Shown in pieces: positions 43,821 to 54,287 of a stretch of DNA of 64,000 bases. Each line of letters opens with the position of its first letter. Position 1 is the stretch's first letter. This stretch comes from Phellopilus nigrolimitatus (Eukaryota; Basidiomycota; Agaricomycetes; Hymenochaetales; Hymenochaetaceae), in contig JAJOHG010000019.1 in NCBI GenBank assembly GCA_021029095.1, positions 310,001 through 374,000 of the forward strand, read 5' to 3'. The position numbers and the translations under genes are program-made. Under the pieces are notes generated by a model. The model did no database searches. It had not been told where the DNA came from and was given only the letters and a program-made list of their open reading frames with translations.

Positions 43821-45263
43821 TCACTCTCCCCTCTCTAGAGCAGCGACGATGCCGTATGCTGCAGCTGCAGCCGCGCCGCCGACAAACAGGGTGCTGACAG
43901 CGCCCCATACATAGCCCCGCCAGCCGCCCTGCGCGCCACTTACGTGTGTCTTCACGACGCCGAACACGAGAAGTGTTACGCCAGTGACGAGCGCGGACCA
44001 CAGGAGCGCAACGTGCGCACGCGGGATGAAGAAGTACGGTAGCAATGGTATGAGCCCGCCCAACAGATAGCCCATCCCGATTGTGAACGCAGAAATGTAT
44101 AGCCGTTTAGTAGGCACTTCCTCTATAAAGTTAAAGATTAAGATTATTAGAGTCATTGTGAAATTTAATTAGAGGCGAAGACGCACCCATGCCCTCTCCA
44201 AATTTAAGCAGAAACGCAGTAAGACCGACGTCTTTACTCCAGCGAAGACCGCTTGACTCCACATCACCGCCTGACGCAGTGCCGTTGCTGTTGATTCCAC
44301 TGTGCATTGTGTTCGCTTCTACCTCGACATTCAGCAGATTCTGAGCGACTTGACGGCTGAGCTTATCATCCACTCCGATAGGCCCGAGAACCGCATGGAC
44401 CTCGCGCTCCATCTCCCCGGAGCATGAGCGCAGCACGCGTGCAGTAGTTTGTCTGTGTAGGTAACGGTAATGGTCACGCTCGGATTGCGAGGCGACTATA
44501 TAGAGCAATAGACTTAGAAGACGAGTGACGGAAGGGCACAAAGAGGACTTACGGAAACCACCGACACCCATAGAGATCGCACCGGCGATGAGCTCTGCGA
44601 CGCCCCCTAACACCACGAGTTTCGACTCGCCCAAGCTAGATAGGCCTGCGGTAAGAGCGAAGGGGACCGTGAGACCATCCGAAAGACCGATGACCCTGCA
44701 AAAAGATACTGTCAGCCCATGGCCAGTCAACAACAGACTCAATTAGAGACACAAAATCAAATAAATAGATAGGAACGAAATGAAATGAGCCAACAATATG
44801 ATTGGCATCCAGCTTCATTCAGATGGTCACTTGCCGGACTTCTGATCTAAATAAAGCTCATGTGTGCCGCATCGACATTCCGCACTGGATCTGGGTATGG
44901 GATAGATCCGCCCGGCTGCCCGCACCTCGAAGCATCCGTGGCTAATCCACAAGCTGATGTTCTCCCAGGTGCCGCCTTTGCCAGCCAGGTGTCCCGAGCA
45001 CGAAGGAACTCGAACGAGAATGTAAGCTACACTCACACATCACGCACGACATCTGGGTCAACTAAACTCCTCTCATCATCGCCTTTGAGCTCTTTGCAAC
45101 AGACGCCCTCCCTGATGTTGCTGTGGCGGTCGCACTTTGAAGGGAGTGGGGTGTCGACGGCGGGCGCTCCAGTGTTTGCAACCGCCCAGATCGGAGGGTG
45201 GTTGGAACTGAGATCAGATGTGTTGGTCTCCCTACGAGGTAGAGGGACAGATGGGGCAGACAT
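43821..45263 (-). CDS. Vacuolar iron transporter family protein (CCC1/VIT1), copy B
   Basis: Four exons on the minus strand fit in phase: 45263-45037, 44695-44553, 44495-44187 and 44122-43821 (326 residues). The family moves Fe2+ or Mn2+ from cytosol into the vacuole for storage and detoxification. A cytosolic N-terminus of about 75 residues is followed by the first conserved helix (VIGLSDGLTVPFALTAGLSSLG), a second (LVVLGGVAELIAGAISMGVG), the cytosolic metal-binding-type loop (SQSERDHYRYLHRQTTARVL, EMEREVHAVLGPIGV) and three C-terminal helices (LYISAFTIGMGYLLGGLIPLL and others). The gene is intact, in contrast to copy A, with which it forms a tail-to-tail pair. Start chosen at MSAPSVPLP, which aligns with MADLSAPLP of copy A. 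Confidence 0.9.
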
Positions 45264-46555
45264 TGTCGCTGATATGAAGAGAGATGAGAGGGCAGGGAGA
45301 CGAGATGGAAGAGGAGGGAGATGAAGGAGTGGCTGGTTATAAATCACCGGTGACGTTCCCAAAACGCGCCAATCGTTGCCGATCCCTTACTCATGCACGT
45401 GACACCGCATTCGAGAGAAAACGCTGATTTTTCTGATTTTTTATTTTTATTTCGTTGAGACCAAGAGCATTTTGAAGCACTTTTATATACACGTTTTCGC
45501 GCTTTGATTTGAAGCCGGGAGGCCGGGGCGCAGTTGACGGGTTCGGGAAACGCCGTGTAGTACTGACTTGGCGAGCACTTAGCACATCCTAGCTCGGGCT
45601 CGGACTCCGACGGTCTTCAGCTGCCAGAAATTGGACCACACAGAAAAACAACGTCTTCCCGACTCACGACAATGCATGTCGTTATCAAGCAACTTTTTTT
45701 CCTAATTGAACTTGACTCATCGATTAGTTTTTCCTGCTCCACTGCCTTGCCCAAGTGCTTTGGAAGTGAACGGATCTTGTCGGAAGAACCTCGCATATGA
45801 AGCTGGCTGTTTTGCACGCCTTGTTGAGCTCTAATCTTCCTATCGTAGTCCAGTTGAGTTTCAACCAGCTCGAGCAAGTTCCATGAACAGCTGTCGATGC
45901 CTATTGAACAACAGGTTTTCCGAATCAAAGTACGTTATAGAATGAGTGAATATCCATCTGATAATTTGATTTTTTTTCCTGATCCCCAAAAGAAATACGT
46001 ACCATCTCAAGCCCTAGCCTCCGCTGGTGTCTTCGCCGTATTATATAGGCTAATCGTGCACCGCGAATGGATTCTCTGCGGACGTTCACCACGGTTTACA
46101 TGGCGCACTGCCTTCCGAGCCTTCCTAAGCCCATCCTACTTGCTCAGCGAAGCGGCAAAGCACGAACAGCTCTTTGCTTCGCCGGCGAACGTGAAGAGTG
46201 TCCCTGTTGCGATTCAACGCCGTCAATTGAGCCGCTGAGAGTAGAAGCTGATGTATCAGATTTTTTTAAATCTGCTTTTGTGAGTGCAGCTGATTCGGAT
46301 AACGGGAAAAACAAATGCTAACGGAATGGCACAAGCATTTGGCTCTGATACATACTCGGCCGCTGAACCAGTCATACCAATTCGTGAAGAGAGCTGGATT
46401 GGGACATATATGTGGCTTCGTGATGCACACTCATTGTAGCGCGAGAGCATATCAGGGCTTGAATGTTTGCTAATTTATAGCGTCAGATCGCTACCATTTA
46501 AGCCTTCTGTATTTATGCTGAATACATGTACAACAACAAAGATCGAACTCAGCCA

Positions 46556-46690
46556 GAAAATGCTAGATCACTGTAAGTTGACGGTCCGTCGAATCGTCCA
46601 ACGCCTTTTTGATCATCGACATCCAAAACTGACAGAGGCAGTTGAAGTACCAACTCGATACACTGCTGAAGCTTAAGCTCGCCAGGATTT
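46556..46690 (-). repeat. Inverted duplicate, left arm
   Basis: The reverse complement (ATCGAGTTGGTACTTCAACT, then GTCGATGATCAAAA-GGC, then GTCAACTTACAGT) matches 47255-47365 with moderate divergence. Confidence 0.6.
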
Positions 46691-47254
46691 GGTCGAAGTG
46701 TGCGATAAAAGGAAGAGAAAAGATGCATGTTCTGTTCCTATGGAATGCAAGACAGATTACTTTATGCCGGGGTTCGGCATCGGAAAACGCCGCTAGCCGA
46801 CGAAGCGTGTCACCGGTACTCGACTTTGGTTTGCATAGGCTGTACAAACGTTTGCGGACAACCAGATGAATATCGATAAATCTAGACTCTTGTAACGACG
46901 GTGTTTCATCGTGAAGCCCATCTGCAGAATAACTCCAGTTCAAGGCCGGCTTCGATTGCAGTGTCTTTCTGGTTTACTCCGAAATCTTTGCTATCTGGTA
47001 GCAGAGTTCCGATCGGCCAAGGCTTGCATCTGTGGATTAATTTTTTGCTCGATATGATGTCTATCCTTGGCTCTCGTGTGGCCCTTGTCTGTATCATTGC
47101 TTACGGCACTAGTAGGATATTACCGTTCTGCAAAAAGAGTCTTTCAGAGATAGAAAAAATAAACTAATTGGCAAGTGTTGCTCGGAGGTGATATCTCGTT
47201 TGACTCGAAACCATCATGGTGCCCTGTTGGCCTCACTTTTTGTCCCCCTTCTGT

Positions 47255-47365
47255 ACAGTGGATCGAGTTGATACATCAGCTGCCTTCCGATCATAACGGT
47301 GACATTCTTTGGTGTCGATGATCAAAATGGCATTGCTGATCGTCAGCTTACAGTAATCTAGTATA
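47255..47365 (+). repeat. Inverted duplicate, right arm
   Basis: ATCGAGTTGATACATCAGCT, then GTCGATGATCAAAATGGC, then GTCAGCTTACAGTAATCTAG pair with the left arm at 46556-46690. Confidence 0.6.
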
Positions 47366-48002
47366 CAGTCTCGGCTACAATCAAAGTTATCAAAATAACT
47401 TACAGGTCGGCCGACTATGCTTCTGTTTCATAGTCAACTATAAGTAGGATGAGTTTTCCGTTTTTCAACAACTCACATATCCCCTTTACCCATGCGCTTG
47501 GCGATCCGTAGATGTTGTCAACCTCGATCCCGATCTTTTTCAAACTTATGCTCTTTCCAATTACGTCCAACTGTACTGTCTTATAGCAGCTGCGGCAGTA
47601 ATAATCTACGTCAATAGTTGAGTGCCAAGACAGTACGAGGAGAAACAGTTCTAACATACTACACTTAAAGTCACCACATTTGATAAGGAGGTATGCATTG
47701 TTCTGAACAGCATTTTACTACCTTAACCACTTGTGGCTGGGGAAATAGGTCAAATACTTTTGGGTAATATAGTCGAGTGACTCCTTGCCTGCATAGTTAC
47801 TTAAAGGCACGGTTGTGCATATGCTTTTCAGAACAGCGCATCCCGCAAATTTGTCAATCCCTGTCTACTTTCTGGTGATTTTTTTAACAGAAATATTTCA
47901 ACAGTGCTGATGTGCATTGTGAAAATCACAGAACCGTTACGTTGGCCTCTTTTCGGCACTACTATCTCTAGTTTGTAAGTTGTCTTTGATTCTCATTTTA
48001 AC

Positions 48003-49166
48003 ATGACTTCAAGCAATCCGCTTTCGAACACTGGTATGCTTTTTATAGATTATTCTTTTCATGCAAATGAAAGATTGTAAGTCAATGCAGATGATAGGTA
48101 TTGGACACCCCTTCACTTCGTTTTTTTTTAGGTGTGAGTCAATATGTATAGTCTCGAGCGTCACATTTTCCAAGTCTCTTTTATTCTATCTCAATAGGCA
48201 ACTTTACACAATGGGCAACAAATGCATCTGGTGAGCATATTGTGTTTACCCTCAAAAATAGACTGTCTGCTAACAATGCGATCAGATTGGATAACCATCA
48301 TCTCAATGGACTGTTTGTTGTTTTTTCGCATACAATTGTTGCATTGTCACTGAATATTGACCTCTTTTCCAGACATTCTTCTAATGCGAGTTCTTGCACT
48401 CTTTTCCGAAGGAAGGTCTTCTTGCTTGTAGTCACCCGTTAAGAATCTCTATAAATACTGCTTTTTTGTAGAAAGGAAAATGGTCATTTATCTGAGAAGT
48501 CTAATTATTATGGAAGCAACCCTCACATTGGTAGTCGGAGTGTATACCCTGGTACATGAAAAAGGCAAGTGACTATGCTTTTATTAACCTAATATCTCTC
48601 ACCAATTGCTTCTGTTTAGTTATTGTCGATGAAGCAGGGATTTTTGCATACTGTGATGATGCCATAGTAGTCTCTCCATTACTTGCAGCATTATACTGGT
48701 CTGTGTTAGAGATCTTGTGATTTTGTGTACTGCTCTTTTTAATTGTTAACAGGGGAACACCACTGCTATTTGAGCTGAACCTCATGGCTCTTGCCCTTTA
48801 TAAAGCCTCGGACTTTTGGAGAACGTCAGCTGGATTTAGCGGAGCTGACCTGGTGGGGGTCCTTGTTCAAGATCAAGCACTCTATTTCATCATGTGATCT
48901 TTACTATTCTCATTCCACAAAAGTTGAGGAACTGAGTTGAGTTTTTATACAGGATCATGATGTGCTCATCTGCAAGCATTGCTACCTTTTTTGTTAGCGT
49001 TGACAATCAGGCAGGTCTCATTCTGACGACATTTTTAAGCTCTGCTGCCTTTCCGTGTGTCATTGGAAGTCGGCTCATGGTCCACTTGAAGGAGGCAGCT
49101 GAAAGAGGTGTCAACGGCGGTACGAGCTACAGGTCAAGGACCTTAACCAATATGGAGTTTTCTTGA
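48003..49166 (+). CDS. Receptor-like basidiomycete membrane protein (DUF6533-type), short form
   Basis: Seven exons fit in phase: 48003-48033, 48198-48230, 48373-48415, 48476-48564, 48620-48698, 48753-48893 and 48953-49166 (209 residues). The C-terminal two-thirds follow a large agaricomycete seven-helix family often annotated DUF6533: ILLMRVLALFSEGRKMVIYL (family: RVYALYGR-RK), LFELNLMALALYKASDFWR, VLVQDQALYFIMIMM and the closing GSRLMVHLKEAAERGVNGGTSYR. The first helices, including the DUF6533 segment, are missing: the proposed start MTSSNPLSNTG joins directly to the third-helix region. It is thus a shortened gene or a partly decayed one. The fourth intron starts GC (AAG then GCAAGT), a rare but accepted donor. 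Function of the family is unknown. Confidence 0.62.
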
Positions 49167-49901
49167 TGCTGTATGTAATGTCTGTTTATGTCTTTATTTT
49201 GAATAATCTCATAACATCTGTAATCCAGAACGAAATAAGCACCGTGCACATTGCCTGTAAATTTCTTGTTCCCCCACATATTAACAGCAGCTATCCTGCA
49301 TTGAAATGTCAGAAACCTCGTTGTATTCATGCAGAAAATGCAATAGACAAAATCTATGAAAAGCATGGAAGCAAGCAGTCGTAGTTTCGAGTAGTGATAT
49401 GTCGATCCGAACGCTTCCGTCGCGCGGCGTCGCGTCTTTTTGAGTTCCGCTCGGAAGTCACGCGACCACGGCTTGCTCTGAACAACCGGCAATGCATACA
49501 GACCAACTTATTTCACGATCAAGCTCAAGGCGGCAAATGGGTGCTAAATTCCACATTTCGAGAGAACTCGAGTAACCAGGACAGGCGGATACACAGTAAT
49601 AGTAATTTAGGTATACATCAGACAACGACAGGGAATGTTTAGATACCAACCTAGGTAGTGAAGAGAAACAGTAAGAAAGTAGAGAAAAGGGGGAATAAAA
49701 AGACGATGGGAAGGATGGAAGGAAGGGAATACGAGCGAAGTATTATTGGCGGCCGGTAAGGAGAAAAAGGGAGAAAGAGACGTGATGAAGAGCACAGAAG
49801 ACACAGTATGGACAGACCGCCAGACCGGTGAAGAAAACAGTGCTAAGGTCCCAGAACCAAACCCTCAACGGTAGAGCACAAATGGTAGAGCACAGAGAAG
49901 G
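49167..49901. other. Spacer before the Sds3-like gene 3' end
   Basis: No gene; contains the purine-rich stretch 49640-49800 and the 3' flank of the minus-strand gene. Confidence 0.5.
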
Positions 49902-52900
49902 CTATGTCCCGTTTCCGAGCTGCACAGCAGTCATTTTTGGAGGCACCAAGTGCGCGGGATCCGTATTCGAAGGCGGGAGGAGCGGCTGCGCTGGGCCAGA
50001 GAGCCCCGCCGCGCCCGCGTACAGTCCCGCGTTGTGTACATGACCCAACCCGAGTCCGAGCCCATGCCCATGACCGTTGGGAAGTCCATCTGGCCGCGTT
50101 CCCGGCCCAGCCAGCCCAGGCGTGCCCAGTCGGCTCCCAGCCGCGCCCGGCGTCCCTGGTCCGGAAGTGTAGGACGCCGGTGGCAGAACCTTCGCAGGCA
50201 ACGGCGAAATCGGTCGCACGCCTGGGCCCTTTGGCGTCAACCCGCTTGTGCCTCCAAGCGGGGAAGGGTGCGCGGAGCCGAGCGGTATGCGTGTGGGCGA
50301 CTGCAGGTGGGTCGGATACGCCCCACCAGGGCCCGTCGTCGGCGGCGGCGGCGTACTCATTGATATCCCGTTTCGTAAACGAGGAGAGCCGACGCCGACG
50401 CCATTTGCACCCTGGTGCGAGTGTGCGTGGGCAAGCTGTGCAGGACCGTCGAGTGGCAGCGGCGGGCCCTGGCTGTACTCCGAATGATCGTACCGCGCAC
50501 GCCCATGCCCATGAGCACCATCGTCCATCCACGACTCACGGCGGCCCGGACCCGTGTTTCCTTCTCCCGCACGCGGAGGAAAGCCCGCCTGCATCGCCTG
50601 CGAAGGCGTCATCACGAACGGCGTCACCTGCGGCCGGTCTCTGTCTGGCGGTGGCCCGAGCTGGGCCATCGGTGGCGGTGCGGGCGCGATGAGTGCTATG
50701 CGCCCGCGATCGCGATCTCGCGGTTCTGGGTCGTCTTTCCAGTAGGGACTCGACTTCGGCACGAGGTTTATCTGCTCGATCGTGGGTGGAGGATGGCGGG
50801 AGGGCGGTTCGTGTTCTGGGCCTGACATATGGCGCTCCAGCTCGTGTGGGCGGGCCATAGGATGTTGGGAGGGTCCTGCTCGCGATGGCGGCGGGTGGTG
50901 ATGATGCGCATTGTGTCGGTGGTGCACGACGTGGTGATGGTGTGGAACGCCCTGCAACGATTGATGCATCGGCGCGTGTCTATGCTGCTGAAGCGGCGCA
51001 CCGTGCTGTGTGTGGTTCCGGCCGTGCTCGTCCTGTAGATCCTTGATTCCGTTCTCGTGCCACATTCCAGCCCGCTCCCTCTCCCTCTCTCTATCAGCTC
51101 TGCCGTCTCTTTCCCGTCCGTCAAACACCTGCCCGTCCTTGCTCGAGCTCGGACGTTTATGATGATCCTTCCCGTACCCGTTCACTGCTGGCTGCTGCTT
51201 CGACGGCCCCGCACCTGCGCTTGTGCTCGGCGGGACCGGCGCCCAGTGTTGGCCGGGCCCGCTCGTCCCGTAAGGAGGCGCACCGTTCGACATCCTGTGT
51301 TCATATCCCGGCATCGGCGGGGGCGATGGTGAACGTCGCAAGCGCCCACCATGCGGGTGATACCCGCCCATTGCAGATGGAGGCGGTGCACCCGGGCCCT
51401 GCATCATGCGTGCATTTGGGTGGTTGGGATGGACAACGCCCATCGGGGGATTGGGCTGCTGATGGTGGTACACGCGCCCGTTGTTTGGAGGCGGCGGAGG
51501 CGGATACGCATGATGTACGGTCATTGGGGCGGGCGGGAGGCCGTGACCAAAGGGTGCGTGCCCAGGTGGTGGCATGCCTATCCCCGGAGGTGCGTTGTAG
51601 TCTATAAAGTGTTGGTCGTATGGAGGAGCTAGACCCATGCCAGGCCCGATCTCGCCCATGACGGGAGCGTGGTACGTCCGCGCGCGCGGAGCGGTGAGGA
51701 TTTGCAGATCATTTTGGATGTCCTGCGTAGAAAGCACAGCGAGAGATGGGTATGTATATCCTTGCCCAGGAGGGTCTTTACGCTTGCGTTTGAGCTTCGA
51801 GGGATACTGATTTGTGTCTAAAGACGCGAACTTCACAAGTTCGCGGACGGATATAGGCTTTTGCGGAGTACGAGCTGATGGCGGAAGAGGAATACGGCGG
51901 GCTACAACCGTTATTAGATTAGAATAAAAGCAGGTCACGGAGAGAAGTGGCATACCAGGCGGGGCGCGGTCCAAAATGCGCTTCTCTCGTTCGAGTCTTC
52001 GTCTCTTTCTGTTAGCTTCAGCGAAAAGCTCCGTCTGAAGATCATCTCGTTCATACTGGTGCATAGATTAGATCATGTGCGGTGGAGAGATTATGAAATC
52101 GCACCTTCCACCAGCTCCAGACAGCCTCTTCATCTCCTTTGTGCATGAGCGAGACGTGATTGTCCTCGCATCGTCGCCTCTTCGCGGCAAGCTCGAGTCT
52201 CCTATCGTGTCGGACCTGCAGCTCGGTTTGAAGATGCGTCATCTCGGGATGTATGCCTGCATCTCATTGTCAAAACTTTATTTTCACCGGATCAGATACA
52301 TAGGACGAACCTTGGAGCACCATGGCCTCTTCCACTGCCAGATCCTCCATTTTCTCGACATACAGAGCCTCGCGGACGAGTGCGAACCGGAGTTCGATCT
52401 GCGCAAGGACGTCCAGGGCTTCTGCACGGTGCGCGGGCTGCATGTCCAATTCCGCCTCTTCAGCCTCAGCTTCGACCTCAGCCTCGACATCCGCGTCTGG
52501 GTCTGCATCCAGGTCTACCTGGTCCGCATTCCCAGTATCTTCGTCGTTGTCGTTGTCATTGTCATTATCACAGTCGACGTCAGCACTAGCTTCTGGTTCG
52601 GCGGGTTCCGTCTTAACTGTCTTCTCCGGGGGTGAGCCAAACGAGCCGCCACGGTCAGGAACAAGGCCAGCTTCTTCTTCGGGCTCAGGAGATGTCGATG
52701 GCGAAGCGGACGGCGTCTTGATGAGCTGTTGACCTGCCATAATGGAGCTGGACGCAGGCGCGAGCGGCACAACGGGCGCGGTATCGGCATTTTTGGGGGC
52801 GCCGTCCTCGTCGCCGTCGGGAGCGACCTCGTCAATAACAGAGCTGACGTCTGACCAATCCGACTCGATGCCAAAGACGCTTTGATCGACGTTGAAAACG

Positions 52901-53529
52901 CCGGGCTCGACGAAGTCGTCGTCCTCGGTGGGCGCAGGAGAGGATTCACGGGAGTCGCGTTGGAACCCAGAGAGAGATGCTAGCGGTGCGGAGGCATTCT
53001 GCGCGTTGTCCACAATCTCGTCTTCGGACTCGGGCTCGACGAGCCTCTCGCCACCATCTTCGGCATCCGACTCTGGCTGGGGCGAAGGGATTTTGCCTAC
53101 TAGTGAGACGCCATCGCCGTTGTCGTCCTGCTGTTCATCGTCATCGGCGTCGGGGCCCTTGGAGGAGCGTGCAGAGGCGCTGGGGGCGTGGTTGTGATTC
53201 GAGTTCTTTGAGACGGCGCTAGTGGGTTCCTCGCTGTCGGCGGCCTTCCTTCCCGGGGGCTTGTAAGCCCAATCCCACATGGGTGCGGGCACGATCCCGC
53301 CGCGCTTCTTCCTGGTACCGCGCCGGCTATCCTGGGGCGTATCACTGTGTGTGGAGGCGTGGCTGGCGTCTTGCTCGTCTTCGGTGAGTTCAGAGAGCTC
53401 TGAGGAACTGTCGAGGCCGGCGACCTTAGAGGGCGAGGGGAGCTTCCGGGGAGGAGGCGGCGAAGGCGAGGAAGGCGACGGCGACGTGAGCGAGCCCGAG
53501 GAGGCTCGGTAGTCTGACATCGCGGACAT
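49902..53529 (-). CDS. Sds3/Dep1-like subunit of an Rpd3-type histone deacetylase complex
   Basis: Four exons on the minus strand fit in phase: 53529-52311, 52256-52105, 52055-51956 and 51901-49902 (1156 residues). The ATG at 53529 (MSAMSDYRASSG) is used; an earlier frame start at 53655 is GTG. The core near residues 375-485 is Sds3-like: coiled coil AEALDVLAQIELRFALVREA, LYVEKMEDLAVEEAMVLQ, GIHPEMTHLQTELQVRHDRRL, then WSWWKYERDDLQTELFAEAN, the pattern of fungal Sds3/Dep1 proteins that scaffold the Rpd3L corepressor. Residues 1-370 are Ser/Pro/acidic with a (DN)n run, and residues 490-1156 are Pro/His/Gly-rich and disordered. A single 2-kb exon codes the tail. The family assignment is firm for the core; exact orthologue (Sds3 or Dep1) is open. 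Confidence 0.8.
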
Positions 53530-54287
53530 CGCTGGCGGCGGTGGCGGCGACGTGGACGACGACGGCGGCGACGGAAAGGTGACAAGGGCGGAACGCTTCA
53601 GTTGCAGTGAGGGAGCAGCTCTCGTTTGTTGTCCGTTAGGCCTGAGAAGTAGCACGTGATCAGTTACGCCCTCTTTCCGGTTTTGGGATTAAACCTATTG
53701 CCGGTTCACCTTCCTTCTCTAAACAAGCGCGTCGCGTCGCGTCTCTAGATTAGCCACACGTCGTGCAAGTTGAATTTATCATTTACTAACTAATAGCTGT
53801 CACAGGTTCTTTATAAATAAAGGTTTCTATACGATGCGGTTCGGCACCATTTACTTGTCCCTGTCAGATACTCATGTGGATAAGCAACTCACAATCGAAA
53901 AAGCATCGTGAATCCGCCCCAACATTAACCCATACAATACCCATGAATGGCCTACAGAAAAGCTCTGCATCAGGTACTTCTGTGCCGTGTACTGATAGGC
54001 ACCGGACTACTTCATGTAGATTTCTAGAACTACAGGAGGTTTGGAATTTTAGAATACTTGATTCATACTGGGAAGTCATCCACTTAGTTTTTTTCTAGAC
54101 TCGAGGGTCGATGCATGTGCTTTCTCTCATCAAAATCCCAGAGGATTAAATGAAGGTATAAAGTGGACCATCCGGATTGTTTTTTGAAATTCCGCCCGAA
54201 TTCCTATTTACAACTTCCGTCCTCTCTTGCTACGCGATGTGGAATTCATAGTAACAATATCCTATATCATCATCCCCCTTTCAGCTT
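53530..54287. other. Spacer, Sds3-like promoter and VWA8 3' flank
   Basis: No gene. The first 200 bases (to about 53740) should hold the Sds3-like promoter. Short open frames at 53864-54098 lack similarity. Confidence 0.5.

Larger units (their letters stand above)
45264..48002. other. Gene-poor region with inverted duplicate
   Basis: No confident gene over 2.7 kb. Minus-strand frames at 45617-45928, 46563-46943 and 47415-47657 show protein-like stretches but do not connect. Part of the region is an inverted duplication (46556-46690 against 47255-47365). Probably relics. Confidence 0.4.

Noticed and set aside
53530..53655. Longer start for the Sds3-like gene
   Set aside because: The extended frame begins with GTG and has no ATG; the first ATG in frame is at 53529.
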